Source: Clostridium prolinivorans
GTDB taxonomy: Bacteria > Bacillota > Clostridia > Clostridiales > Clostridiaceae
Length of the DNA stretch: 64,000 nucleotides
Direction: 5' to 3'
Assembly: GCF_004011155.1 (NCBI RefSeq)
Contig: NZ_RJWG01000001.1
Coordinates: forward strand, 497,189-561,188
Shown: positions 48,944 to 58,557 of the stretch, in pieces
How the letters are laid out: every line of letters starts with the position of its first letter
How positions within the stretch are numbered: the first letter of the stretch is position 1
Position numbers and translations under genes: made by a program
Notes under the pieces: generated by a model
The model's input: only the letters and a program-made list of their open reading frames with translations
Databases searched by the model: none
What the model was told of the DNA's origin: nothing

Positions 48944-49471
48944 TATATTTTTTCCATTTTTATAAGTGTAATCCTTGTCATTTATTTAAAATTATAAAAA
49001 AATTATATACATATTTTAAAATTATTATTAATATATTATTTTATTTCATTAATTATACTTGAATTAAATCAAAATTATTATAAGCAACTATTAATTATTA
49101 TTTTATTTATATATACTTTAAGTTAAAAACTAAATATAATCTAATAAAACTCCTCTACTATTATATTAAAATTTTTAAAATCTTCTATCAACTAGAAACA
49201 CCTCTTATAGTATATAAATATATATAAGAAAATTTTTTAGTTTTTTATATTTCCCTGTCTTTAGCAACTTCTCTTATAACATATATAGTAAAAAACTAAT
49301 TATCTCTGTTTTCTTGGTTATGTCTATATATATATCTTCTCTTATAACTTATATAGTAGAAAGACTTATTATAGCTAATCATATAACATCACAAACATTA
49401 AATATTTTTTATAATTTTATTTATAATTATTTATTTTTTACATATAATTAAAATAAAATTGTAAAAAGCTA
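48944..49471. other. AT-rich gene-free stretch with degenerate direct repeats
   Basis: About 530 nt with no supported gene. Two related 36-nt direct repeats begin CTTCTCTTATAAC (49268-49303 and 49336-49371), 68 nt apart; a weaker relative (CCTCTTATAG) is near 49201. No promoter or RNA fold is obvious. It separates the divergent MarR operon and the ilvB leader. Confidence 0.45.
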
Positions 49472-49500
49472 TTGACTATAAAAGATTTATGTTGTAAAAT
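49472..49500 (+). promoter_or_regulatory. Promoter of the ilvB leader
   Basis: TTGACT (49472-49477) and TAAAAT (49495-49500) are spaced by 17 bp. Transcription would start near 49507. Confidence 0.72.
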
Positions 49501-49506
49501 TTCTAA

Positions 49507-49800
49507 AAATAGAATTTTCAGAAAAAATCTTGATGAGGAGGAGTATATATATATTCCAAAGTTTAGAGAGGGAAGGCTGGTGAAAATTCCCTGAGGAAAT
49601 ATATAGAAGGTAGCCTCGGAGTTGTTAAATGAAATCAATATATAATAAAAATATATTGAAAGTAGAGTTAACCGTAATTCCACCGTTAAATGGAAAATAG
49701 CATTTATTTTATTTGTGCTATGTTTGAGTGTGTATTTCTATACGAATCTAGGTGGTACCGCGGAGTTAACCCTTCGTCCTTGTTAGGATGAAGGGTTTTT
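49507..49800 (+). promoter_or_regulatory. T-box leader of ilvB (specifier reads as valine GTA)
   Basis: The antiterminator core AGGTGGTACCGCGG is at 49750-49763, and the terminator AACCCTTC...GAAGGGTT with a T-run at 49768-49800. Stem I shows AGAGAGGGAAGGC and GGAAATATATA. The GAAG-NNN-GCCTC segment at 49606-49617 matches that of the argS leader and puts the specifier GTA (valine) at 49610-49612. An overlapping CTC (leucine) is close by at about 49615, so valine is likely but not certain. Confidence 0.9.
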
Positions 49801-49835
49801 ATTAACAAAATAATCTAAATAAAGGGGGCATTTTT

Positions 49836-51518
49836 ATGAAATATAGTGGAGCAGCTATAACTATTAAATTATTAGAAAGACAAGGAATTAAAAATATTAT
49901 AGGAATTCCAGGAGGTTCAAATTTACCTCTTTATGATGCTTTATACCAAAGTAGTATAAACCATATATTGGCTAGACATGAACAAGGGGCAGCCTTTATA
50001 GCTCAAGGTATGGCTAGATCTACTGGTGAAGTTTCTGTATGTTTTGCAACTTCAGGACCTGGTGCAACAAATTTACTCACTGCAATTGCAGACGCAAAAC
50101 TCGATTCTGTTCCAATAATTTCGATAACAGGTCAGGTTTCCCATTGTGCAATAGGCACTGATGCTTTTCAAGAAGTTGATACTTATGGACTTACAATACC
50201 AATAACAAAACATAATTTTTTAGTAAGATCTGTAGAAGAATTATTTTATGTAATTCCTGAAGCTTTTAAAATAGCTAAAGAAGGCAGGCCAGGCCCTGTT
50301 AATATTGATATTCCTAAAGATATACAATTAGAAGAAATTGAATTTGATGAATGGCCAAAACCCTATAAATATGAAAAAATAAAAAATCCTGTTCCAGATA
50401 AATTTATTAAGAAAGCAGCAGAAATGATAAATAATTCTGAAAAACCTATTTTATATATTGGAGGAGGTATTATAAGTAGTAATGCTTCAGAAGCTGTTAA
50501 AATGCTTGCATATAAAAACAATATTCCAGTAGTCTCAACATTAATGGCACTTGGTTCATTTAATCATGATAATAATTTATATTTAGGAATGCTTGGTATG
50601 CATGGAGCACCTTATACTAATTTTTTAATGCATGAAGCAGATTTAATTATAGCCCTTGGTGTTCGATTCGATGATAGAGCTATAGGAAATACTGAAAAAT
50701 TTTGTCCTAAGGCAAAAATAATTCACATTGACATTGATGAATCTGAAATAAATAAAATAAAACAGTCTCATTTATATATAAATGGAGATATAGATTATTC
50801 TTTAAAGGATATTTTATCTTATGTTGAAAATAATCCTAGAAAAAAATGGATTGCAAGAATTAAAGAAATGAAAAATAAACATCCTTTTATTATGCCTAGC
50901 AAAGATGAATATATGCATCCTATAAATATCATAAAATATGTAAGTAATATAGTTTCAAAAGATTCTATAATCACTACAGATGTAGGAGAGCATCAAATGT
51001 GGGTTGCTCAGGTATATCCTTTTAAATATCCACGTAACCTATTAACTTCAGGAGGGCTTGGAACTATGGGTTTTGGGCTACCAGCAGCAATAGGAGCAGC
51101 TCTTTCAAATCCAGACAAAGAAGTTATATGCTTTAGCGGAGATGGTTCTATACTTATGAATATTCAAGAACTAGCTACTTTAGCTGATTTAAATCTTAAT
51201 GTAAAGATACTTATTTTAAATAATGGCCATCTAGGACTAGTAAGACAGCAACAACAGATGTTTTATAAAGAACATTATATAGCTTCAAAATTTATAACTA
51301 ATCCAGATTTTGCAGCTATAAGCAGAGGTTTTGGTGTTAAAGCTTATGACCTTAGCAAAGAAAATGAACCTTTAAAACTACTCACAGAAGCTTTAATAAA
51401 ACCAGGCCCTACCTTAATAAATATACCTATAAAAGAAAATGAAAATGTACTTCCAATTGTACCTCCTGGTGCAGGAAATACTGAAATGATAATAGGTGGT
51501 GAATATTATGGTAATTAA
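49836..51518 (+). CDS. ilvB: Acetolactate synthase large subunit
   Basis: A 560-residue thiamine diphosphate enzyme that condenses pyruvate, or pyruvate and 2-oxobutyrate, in the first shared step of branched-chain amino acid synthesis. The catalytic Glu is in [12 protein letters not shown] near residue 50, and the ThDP motif is [17 protein letters not shown]...ILNN. GGGGG precedes the ATG. It is the first gene after a T-box leader and overlaps the ACT-domain gene, which supports a biosynthetic rather than a catabolic acetolactate synthase. Confidence 0.93.
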   Translation: MKYSGAAITIKLLERQGIKNIIGIPGGSNLPLYDALYQSSINHILARHEQGAAFIAQGMARSTGEVSVCFATSGPGATNLLTAIADAKLDSVPIISITGQVSHCAIGTDAFQEVDTYGLTIPITKHNFLVRSVEELFYVIPEAFKIAKEGRPGPVNIDIPKDIQLEEIEFDEWPKPYKYEKIKNPVPDKFIKKAAEMINNSEKPILYIGGGIISSNASEAVKMLAYKNNIPVVSTLMALGSFNHDNNLYLGMLGMHGAPYTNFLMHEADLIIALGVRFDDRAIGNTEKFCPKAKIIHIDIDESEINKIKQSHLYINGDIDYSLKDILSYVENNPRKKWIARIKEMKNKHPFIMPSKDEYMHPINIIKYVSNIVSKDSIITTDVGEHQMWVAQVYPFKYPRNLLTSGGLGTMGFGLPAAIGAALSNPDKEVICFSGDGSILMNIQELATLADLNLNVKILILNNGHLGLVRQQQQMFYKEHYIASKFITNPDFAAISRGFGVKAYDLSKENEPLKLLTEALIKPGPTLINIPIKENENVLPIVPPGAGNTEMIIGGEYYGN

Positions 51519-51825
51519 TGATCTTTGTATTATAGAGTTAATAGTAAATAATCATCCGGGAGTTATGACCCACATTACAGGTTTATTTGCAAGAAGAGCT
51601 TTTAACCTTGAAGGTATATTATGTGGAAGAATCGGCGATGGAACTAAAAGTAAAATGTATTTACTTATAAATAACGATGATTCTAAAGAACAAATCATAA
51701 AGCAGTTAAAAAAACTTTATGATGTTTTGGAAGTTAATGTATTGAATTATTCTCTTAATAATAATATTTTTGATAATATAGATAAAATTTTAAAATTAGA
51801 TATAGATATCAAAAATGAAAACTAA
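51508..51825 (+). CDS. ilvN: Acetolactate synthase regulatory (ACT) subunit
   Basis: A 105-residue small subunit with a single ACT domain: [31 protein letters not shown]. It binds the large subunit and usually gives feedback control by valine. The ATG at 51508 overlaps ilvB by 11 nt; a longer frame from a GTG at 51496 is less likely. It is shorter than the 160-residue IlvH form and closer in size to IlvN. No ilvC or ilvD follows. Confidence 0.88.
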   Translation: MVINDLCIIELIVNNHPGVMTHITGLFARRAFNLEGILCGRIGDGTKSKMYLLINNDDSKEQIIKQLKKLYDVLEVNVLNYSLNNNIFDNIDKILKLDIDIKNEN

Positions 51826-51889
51826 GTATAATTAAGTATAATATAGTAAAATAATAATCCAATCAAAAGCATATTTTATTTTATACAAC

Positions 51890-51960
51890 AATATTTAGAA
51901 GTAAAGGCTTTTGTAGAGAGGATTATTATTTTACTAGAATTTATTCTTTAAAATTTTATA
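51890..51960 (+). promoter_or_regulatory. T-box stem-I-like fragment upstream of the FAH hydrolase gene
   Basis: TAAAGGCTTTTGTAGAGAGGA (51902-51922) matches 19 of 21 bases of the proS T-box leader at 20301-20321. No specifier stem, antiterminator core (GGTGGTACC) or terminator is seen between here and the gene at 51998. It may be a decayed or partly deleted T-box. Confidence 0.4.
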
Positions 51961-51997
51961 TCTATAATTAAAATTTTATTTAAAAGGAGATTTTATT

Positions 51998-52867
51998 GTG
52001 AAATTTATTTCTTATTATTATAATAATAAAGAAAATGTTGGAATATTAACTGAAAACGGAATAATACATCTTGAAAAATATAATTCAATGATTGATTTGA
52101 TTAAAAATTTTAATGAAGAAATTTTAAAAAAATTTGAAAATATTATTTATAAAAATGATTATAATTATATTCCATTAGAAAAAGTAAAATTACTTGCCCC
52201 TATTCCTTATCCTAAAAGACATATTTTATGTCTTGGCAAAAATTATGAAGATCATGCAAAAGAATTAATGACAACTAAAATATCAGACACATTTATACCA
52301 AATGCACCAATATATTTTACTAAATCTAATGGATCTGTTATAGGTAATAATGATTATATTAAATTTTATAAAAATGTTACAAGTCAAGTAGATTATGAAT
52401 CAGAATTAGCTATAGTTATAGGAAAAGAAGGAATAAACATAAATAAAGAAGATGCAGAAGATTATATATTTGGATACACTATAGTTAATGATGTATCTGC
52501 TAGAGATCTTCAAGTTAAGCATAATCAATGGTTTAAAGCAAAAAGTTTAGATACATTCTGCCCTATAGGTCCCTCAATAGTTCATAAAAGTAAAATCCCT
52601 TTCCCAGTAGAACTTGATATTACATGTAAAGTAAATGGAGAAATAAGACAAAATTCAAATACAAAGAATTTAATTTTTGATATTCCTTATATAATAAGCG
52701 ATTTATCAAAAGGATTTACTTTAAAACCTGGTGATATAATTTGTACAGGGACTCCAAGTGGTGTTGGTCTAAGCTTTGATCCCCCTAAGCTTTTAAAAGA
52801 TGGAGATATTGTTGAATGTTATATTGAAAAAATAGGCACTTTAATTAATACTGTAAAATCTATATAA
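51998..52867 (+). CDS. Fumarylacetoacetate hydrolase family protein
   Basis: A 289-residue protein with an N-terminal domain of about 70 residues and a C-terminal FAH domain. Metal and catalytic motifs are visible: CLGKNYEDHAKE, the DYESELAIVIGKEG segment with Glu ligands, and the GTPSGVG loop. Members cleave or decarboxylate acyl-pyruvates or oxaloacetate. The substrate is unknown. The start is GTG after AAAAGGAG. It follows ilvN by 172 nt and may be a separate unit. Confidence 0.88.
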   Translation: MKFISYYYNNKENVGILTENGIIHLEKYNSMIDLIKNFNEEILKKFENIIYKNDYNYIPLEKVKLLAPIPYPKRHILCLGKNYEDHAKELMTTKISDTFIPNAPIYFTKSNGSVIGNNDYIKFYKNVTSQVDYESELAIVIGKEGININKEDAEDYIFGYTIVNDVSARDLQVKHNQWFKAKSLDTFCPIGPSIVHKSKIPFPVELDITCKVNGEIRQNSNTKNLIFDIPYIISDLSKGFTLKPGDIICTGTPSGVGLSFDPPKLLKDGDIVECYIEKIGTLINTVKSI

Positions 52868-52885
52868 AAATATTAAAAGTAAAAA

Positions 52886-52935
52886 AAAAAAAGAATTTGT
52901 TTTAATTTTAAAATTAAAACAAATTCTTTTTTTAT
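52886..52935 (+). terminator. Terminator after the FAH hydrolase gene
   Basis: AAAAAGAATTTGTTTTAAT pairs with ATTAAAACAAATTCTTTTT around a short loop, followed by T residues. Confidence 0.8.
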
Positions 52936-53043
52936 TATAGATATCAATATTAAAACAAATGAAAACTAAATATATTCTAAATAAATTTTTACTTAAAAGT
53001 ATAAAAAATGTTGATATTTATCAAAAAATGTTGTGAAATCGTA

Positions 53044-53100
53044 TTGACGAACCTATACGTAAAGGTTTATAATTAAAACAAAGGTACCTTTACGTATAGG
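53044..53100 (+). promoter_or_regulatory. treB promoter with two TreR-type operators
   Basis: TTGACG (53044-53049) and TATAAT (53068-53073) are spaced by 18 bp. CCTATACGTAAAGG (53052-53065) fills the spacer, and its exact reverse complement CCTTTACGTATAGG (53087-53100) lies just after the start site. Each is itself a near-palindrome around TACGTA. Repression by the encoded TreR is the likely role. Confidence 0.75.
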
Positions 53101-53158
53101 TTTAATTGCTAAATTATTAATGTGGAATAATTTAATTATTAATTAGGAGGATTTCAGT

Positions 53159-54586
53159 ATGTCTAAGTTTTTTAATGATGCTCAACAATTATTGGAATAT
53201 GTTGGTGGTAAGGAAAATATTGCTGCAGTATCTCATTGTGCAACACGTATGCGTTTTGTATTAAAAGATAACAAAAAAGCAGATGTCAAAAAAATTGAAA
53301 GTATAAAATCTGTAAAAGGAACTTTTACCCAAGCTGGTCAATTTCAAGTTATAATAGGCAATGAAGTATCTGTATTTTATAATGATTTTATAGAAATATC
53401 TGGTATAGATGGAGTTAGTAAAGAAGCTGCAAAGGTTGCAGCTAAAAGTAATATGAATTTTATTCAAAGATTACTTGCTAATTTAGCAGAAATATTTACA
53501 CCTCTTATTCCTGCACTTGTAGTTGGAGGTTTAATATTAGGATTTCGTAATATAATTGGAGATATCAAATTATTTGAAGGAGGAACAAAAACTTTAACAC
53601 AAATATCACAATTTTGGACTGGAGTTCATTCTTTCTTATGGTTAATTGGTGAAGCTATATTTTTCTTTTTACCAGTTGGAATAACATGGTCAATTTCTAA
53701 AAAAATGGGTACAACTCAAATATTAGGTATTATTTTAGGTATTACATTAGTTTCTCCTCAATTATTAAATGCTTATGCCGTTGCTAGTACACCTGTTGAT
53801 AAAATTCCAGTTTGGGATTTTGGATTTGCAAAAGTTCAAATGATAGGTTATCAAGCACAAGTTATCCCAGCAATTTTAGCAGGATTTCTTTTATCAATAT
53901 TAGAAAAAAATGTTCGTAAAATTGTACCTGAATATATATCAATGATAGTAGTACCATTTTTATCATTAGTTCCAACTGTATTAATAGCACATATTGTTTT
54001 AGGGCCATTAGGCTGGGCAATAGGTAAAGGAATATCTTCTATTGTATACTCAAGTTTAACATCATCATTTGGATGGTTATTTGCTGCTTTATTTGGATTT
54101 ACTTATGCACCACTTGTAATTACAGGACTACATCATATGACAAATGCTATAGACCTACAATTAATGGGGCAACTAGGCGGCACTAACTTATGGCCAATGA
54201 TTGCTTTATCAAATATTGCTCAAGGTTCTGCAGTTTTAGCTATGATATTTATCAATAGACATGATGATGAAGAAAAACAAGTATCTATTCCTGCTGCAAT
54301 TTCCTGTTACCTAGGTGTTACAGAGCCAGCTATGTTTGGTATAAATTTAAAATATATTTATCCATTCTTAGCTGCTATGATTGGTTCTTCAATTGCATCT
54401 GTTATTTCAGTAGGTTCAGGTGTTATGGCTAATTCAATTGGAGTTGGTGGATTGCCAGGTATATTGTCTATAAAACCACAGCATATGTTTGTTTTTGCTA
54501 TTGCAATGTTAGTAGCAATTGTTATTCCATTTGTATTAACTAATATCTTTTCTAAGACAAAATTAGCAAAGAAAAAAGATATGTAA
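53159..54586 (+). CDS. treB: Trehalose PTS transporter subunit IIBC
   Basis: A 475-residue sugar permease that imports trehalose as trehalose-6-phosphate. The IIB domain is first, with the phosphorylated Cys in SHCATRMRFVLKDN. The IIC domain follows with about ten membrane segments and the LVITGLHHMTNAID and GVTEPAMFG motifs. No IIA domain is present, so a separate glucose-type IIA must serve it. GGAGG precedes the ATG. It leads treB-treC-treR. Confidence 0.94.
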   Translation: MSKFFNDAQQLLEYVGGKENIAAVSHCATRMRFVLKDNKKADVKKIESIKSVKGTFTQAGQFQVIIGNEVSVFYNDFIEISGIDGVSKEAAKVAAKSNMNFIQRLLANLAEIFTPLIPALVVGGLILGFRNIIGDIKLFEGGTKTLTQISQFWTGVHSFLWLIGEAIFFFLPVGITWSISKKMGTTQILGIILGITLVSPQLLNAYAVASTPVDKIPVWDFGFAKVQMIGYQAQVIPAILAGFLLSILEKNVRKIVPEYISMIVVPFLSLVPTVLIAHIVLGPLGWAIGKGISSIVYSSLTSSFGWLFAALFGFTYAPLVITGLHHMTNAIDLQLMGQLGGTNLWPMIALSNIAQGSAVLAMIFINRHDDEEKQVSIPAAISCYLGVTEPAMFGINLKYIYPFLAAMIGSSIASVISVGSGVMANSIGVGGLPGILSIKPQHMFVFAIAMLVAIVIPFVLTNIFSKTKLAKKKDM

Positions 54587-54622
54587 ATTAAAATAATTAT
54601 TTATTAATAAAATTAAAATATG

Positions 54623-54650
54623 GGAAGGAATTTTATGTCCTTCCTTTTCT
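54623..54650 (+). terminator. Hairpin between treB and treC
   Basis: GGAAGGA pairs with TCCTTCC around ATTTTATG, and TTTTCTT follows. It may end part of the transcripts after treB or protect the upstream mRNA. Confidence 0.5.
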
Positions 54651-54680
54651 TCAATATATTTAATTAAAGGAGCAATGGTC

Positions 54681-56345
54681 ATGAAAGATTTTAGAAAAAG
54701 TGTAATATATCAAATATACCCTAAATCATTTAACGATTCTAATGGTGATGGATTTGGTGATTTAAAAGGTGTAACCAATAAACTTGATTATTTAAAAACA
54801 TTAGGAGTAGATTATATATGGTTAACTCCATTTTATGTTTCTCCTCAAAAAGATAATGGTTATGATGTTTCTGATTATTACAAAATCGATAAACGTTTTG
54901 GAACAATGCAAGACTTTGAAGAAATGGTATGTAAAGCTAATGAATATGGTATAGATGTTATGCTTGATATGGTATTTAACCATACTTCAACAGAACATCA
55001 ATGGTTTAAAAAAGCTATAAATGGAAATGAAAAATATAAAAATTATTATATATTTAAAGAACCTAAAAATGGTAAAGAACCAACAAACTGGTTATCAAAA
55101 TTTGGTGGTTCTGCTTGGGAATATGTAAAAGAATTTAACGAATATTATCTTCATCTATTTGATGTTACTCAAGCAGATCTTAACTGGAAAAACGAAAATT
55201 TAAAAAAAGAAATTTTTGATGTAGTTAACTTTTGGATTAACAAAGGAGTTAAAGGATTCCGTTTTGATGTTATAAATTTAATTTCTAAACCAGATAAATA
55301 TGAAGATGATTTACAAGGTGATGGACGTCGTTTTTATACAGATGGCCCACACATTCATCAATACTTAAAAGAATTAAACAAAGAAACTTTTGGTAAATAT
55401 AAAGATATTATTACAGTTGGTGAAATGTCATCAACAACAATAGATAACTGTATTAAATATTCAAACCCAAATGAAAAAGAATTATCAATGGTATTTAATT
55501 TTCATCACTTAAAAGTTGATTATAAAAATGGAGATAAATGGACATTAATGAATTTTGATTTTAAAAAATTAAAAGAAATTTTCGATTACTGGCAAGTTGG
55601 AATGCAAGAAGGAAATGGCTGGAATGCTGTATTTTGGTGTAATCATGATCAGCCGCGTATTGTATCTCGTTTTGGAGATGATAAAAAGTATCGCGTTGAA
55701 TCTTCAAAAATGCTTGCAACTGCAATACACATGTTAAGAGGAACACCTTATATTTACCAAGGTGAAGAAATTGGAATGACAAATCCATACTTTGATAAAA
55801 TTGATTTATATAAAGATGTAGAATCAATCAATTATTATAATATTTTAAAAACACAAGGAGTAAATGAAGAAAATATAATTAAAATTTTACAACAAAAATC
55901 ACGTGACAACTCTCGTACTCCTATGCAGTGGAATGATGATAACAACGCTGGCTTTACTACTGGAACACCTTGGATATCAGTAAATCAAAATTATAAAGAA
56001 ATTAATGTTCAAAAGGCACTAAATGATAAAAATTCAATATTTTATCACTACCAAAAATTAATTAAGTTAAGAAAAGAATATGATATTATTTCTCATGGCA
56101 ATTTTGAGCTAATACTAAAAGAACATGATAAAATATTTTCATATATTAGGACATATAAAAATGAAAAATTATTAGTAATAAATAATTTTTATGGAACTGA
56201 AACTACTTTTAAGCTTCCTTCTCATATAAATTTTTATGAATATAAAAGTAAAATTTTAATTTCTAATTATGAAGATTCTCCTATTGATTTTAAAGAAATA
56301 AAGTTAAGACCTTATGAATCAATTGTATATCACCTTGAGAGATAA
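54681..56345 (+). CDS. treC: Alpha,alpha-phosphotrehalase
   Basis: A 554-residue GH13 enzyme that hydrolyses trehalose-6-phosphate to glucose and glucose-6-phosphate. Conserved regions are DVMLDMVFNHTS, the nucleophile Asp in GFRFDVINLIS, the acid/base Glu in TVGEMSS, and WCNHDQPRI. An in-frame ATG at 54675 sits too close to AAAGGAG, so 54681 is preferred. Position between treB and treR supports phosphotrehalase over the related oligo-1,6-glucosidase. Confidence 0.94.
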   Translation: MKDFRKSVIYQIYPKSFNDSNGDGFGDLKGVTNKLDYLKTLGVDYIWLTPFYVSPQKDNGYDVSDYYKIDKRFGTMQDFEEMVCKANEYGIDVMLDMVFNHTSTEHQWFKKAINGNEKYKNYYIFKEPKNGKEPTNWLSKFGGSAWEYVKEFNEYYLHLFDVTQADLNWKNENLKKEIFDVVNFWINKGVKGFRFDVINLISKPDKYEDDLQGDGRRFYTDGPHIHQYLKELNKETFGKYKDIITVGEMSSTTIDNCIKYSNPNEKELSMVFNFHHLKVDYKNGDKWTLMNFDFKKLKEIFDYWQVGMQEGNGWNAVFWCNHDQPRIVSRFGDDKKYRVESSKMLATAIHMLRGTPYIYQGEEIGMTNPYFDKIDLYKDVESINYYNILKTQGVNEENIIKILQQKSRDNSRTPMQWNDDNNAGFTTGTPWISVNQNYKEINVQKALNDKNSIFYHYQKLIKLRKEYDIISHGNFELILKEHDKIFSYIRTYKNEKLLVINNFYGTETTFKLPSHINFYEYKSKILISNYEDSPIDFKEIKLRPYESIVYHLER

Positions 56346-56381
56346 CATAATAAATGATACAATATCTTTGGTGATGACTAT

Positions 56382-57095
56382 ATGAATAGAAAATATTTAA
56401 CTATTTATAATGAAATTGTTAATGAAATAAAAAGTGGTAAAATTGAATCAAAAACAAAACTTCCTTCCGAAAGTGAATTAATGGCATATTATAATGTTTC
56501 TAAAGATACAGTAAGGAAAGCTTTAAACTTATTGGAAATGAACGGATATATTCAAAAAATAAATGGAGTTGGTTCTTTTGTATTAGACTTTAATAAATTT
56601 GATTTTCCTGTTTCAGGATTAGTAAGTTTTAAAGAGTTATCTTTAAAACTTGGTATAAAATCAAATACAATTGTAGAAGAATTAGAATTAATTAAACCTG
56701 ATAAATATTTAATGAAACATCTAGATGTATCTAAAGATGATGATGTTTGGAAAGTTGTAAGAGTAAGAGAAATAGAAAATAAAAAAATTATTTTAGATAA
56801 AGATTTTTTAAACAAAAAATATGTACCTTTATTAACTAAAGATATTTGTAAAAACTCAATATATGAATACATCGAAAATGATTTAGGTCTTAAAATCAGC
56901 TTTGCAAAAAAAGAAATTACAATGCAACAAGCTTCAAAAGAAGATAAAAAATATTTAGACTTAGAAAATTATGATATGATTGTAGTTGTAAAAAATTATA
57001 CTTATTTAGATAATGCAGATTTATTTCAATATACTGAATCTAGACACAGACCAGACAAATTTAGGTTTGTAGATTTTGCTAGAAGAATTTATTAA
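56382..57095 (+). CDS. treR: Trehalose operon repressor (GntR family)
   Basis: A 237-residue regulator with an N-terminal GntR winged helix (LPSESELMAYYNVSKDTVRKALNLLEMNGY) and a C-terminal UTRA ligand domain (about 90-235) that would sense trehalose-6-phosphate. It is the last gene of treBCR, 36 nt after treC. The paired operators before treB are its likely targets. Confidence 0.94.
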   Translation: MNRKYLTIYNEIVNEIKSGKIESKTKLPSESELMAYYNVSKDTVRKALNLLEMNGYIQKINGVGSFVLDFNKFDFPVSGLVSFKELSLKLGIKSNTIVEELELIKPDKYLMKHLDVSKDDDVWKVVRVREIENKKIILDKDFLNKKYVPLLTKDICKNSIYEYIENDLGLKISFAKKEITMQQASKEDKKYLDLENYDMIVVVKNYTYLDNADLFQYTESRHRPDKFRFVDFARRIY

Positions 57096-57118
57096 ATTAT
57101 TAAATATAAAAATAGTAA

Positions 57119-57149
57119 TGGGAATATCCAAAAATGAGATATTCCCATA
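57119..57149. terminator. Terminator between treR and spoVR
   Basis: ATGGGAATATC (57119-57129) pairs with GATATTCCCAT (57139-57149) around a 9-nt loop. It serves the two convergent operons. Confidence 0.72.
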
Positions 57150-57188
57150 TTAGATAATATTTTATTTAAACATATTTTTACTTAAAAT

Positions 57189-58556
57189 TTAAGCCATAAA
57201 TGTTACTTTATCTCCATTACAATTTAATTTTATATTATTTCCATTAATTTTAGTTAAAAGATTTACATTATGTCCCCACAATTTTTGAATATATTTTAAT
57301 GTAGCTTCTGCATAAGTTAAATTTAGTTCTCTTCCGTCAAATACATGTTCAATTGTTAATGTTCTATCTTTAATATTCATATCAATTATCTTCATAACGG
57401 GAACTGATCCCATACCACAACTTGAGCTAAGTACATTTCTAATTTCAATAAAGCCTTTTTCGTCAGAAACCTCTTCAATAACATAATCGTTGCCTTTTTT
57501 TACATACTCAAATAAATTCATTTCTTCACTTAGTTCTTCAGTAAGATATCTTCTTAAAAATGATGAATCTCTTTCAAGTTCTCTAACTTCAAATATTTTA
57601 TCTCTTCCATATCTTTTTTCAATATCTTGAAATATTTTAAATCCTAAATAATAAGGATTCAATCCTCCTGGCCAAGGTGTAATTACATCATTATGTCTTT
57701 TTATAAATTCAAGATAAAATGGATCTGAAAGTTGAAGGTTTTTTAATATATTGTAATGCCAATAACTAGCCCAGCCTTCATTCATTATTTTTGTTTCTAT
57801 CTGAGGAATAAAATATAAAGTTTCTTCCCTTACTATTTCAAGTATATTTTTTTCCCATTCCTCAAGATTTCCATATTGCATTATAAAATACAATATATCA
57901 TCTTCAGGTTCTAAAGGAACCTTATTTATATCAGGTTCTTCAGGTTTTACATAAGGCTTAAGAATATCTCTTTTTTCACATTTCTTCTTATAGTCATCTA
58001 TAATTCTTTTAGCAATTTCATCATTACTTATTTTCTTTTCTCCTGGTACCCTTGAAATTTGAAGCTTTATAGAATGAGCAGCATCTAATACTCTTTCAAC
58101 ATTAGTATATCCTATACTAGGATCATTTATATAACTTCTTATTTTATCAGCATGACTTTTAAACATTTCAATAGTATAATCAGCATAAGTTCCTTCTTTA
58201 AAAAGCCTATTGTTTTTAAAAAAATCATTATGACCATAAACATGAGCAATAGTTAAAATTTGAAGCAATAATGTATTATCTTTCATTAAATATGCTAAGC
58301 AAGGGTTGGAATTTATAACCATTTCATATGGAAGCCCTGTAAGATTATATTTATACATTGTTCTATTTCTTTCGTATGATTTTCCAAAGCTCCAATGAGG
58401 ATACCTTGAAGGCATACCAACATAAGCCTCATAAGCTAACATATCATTATAATTAATAATTTCAAATTCTTGTTCATAAAAATCAAGTCCCATATTTTTA
58501 GCTAATGCTTCTATTTTTTCATTCCACTTTTCTAAATCTTTAATAGTATATTCCAT
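57189..58556 (-). CDS. spoVR: SpoVR family protein
   Basis: A 455-residue soluble protein of the SpoVR family, linked in Bacillus to spore cortex formation. Family landmarks are YGHNDFFKNN and MNEGWASYWHYN, with conserved His and Glu residues that may bind metal. It starts 2 nt... next to the yhbH stop and is the last gene of prkA-yhbH-spoVR, a trio conserved in many bacteria. The molecular function is unknown. Confidence 0.94.
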   Translation of the reverse strand: MEYTIKDLEKWNEKIEALAKNMGLDFYEQEFEIINYNDMLAYEAYVGMPSRYPHWSFGKSYERNRTMYKYNLTGLPYEMVINSNPCLAYLMKDNTLLLQILTIAHVYGHNDFFKNNRLFKEGTYADYTIEMFKSHADKIRSYINDPSIGYTNVERVLDAAHSIKLQISRVPGEKKISNDEIAKRIIDDYKKKCEKRDILKPYVKPEEPDINKVPLEPEDDILYFIMQYGNLEEWEKNILEIVREETLYFIPQIETKIMNEGWASYWHYNILKNLQLSDPFYLEFIKRHNDVITPWPGGLNPYYLGFKIFQDIEKRYGRDKIFEVRELERDSSFLRRYLTEELSEEMNLFEYVKKGNDYVIEEVSDEKGFIEIRNVLSSSCGMGSVPVMKIIDMNIKDRTLTIEHVFDGRELNLTYAEATLKYIQKLWGHNVNLLTKINGNNIKLNCNGDKVTFMA

Positions 58557-58557
58557 T

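Noticed and set aside
49438-49683. Minus-strand 81-residue frame in the ilvB leader
   Set aside because: It is antisense to the T-box promoter and stem I and has no ribosome binding site.
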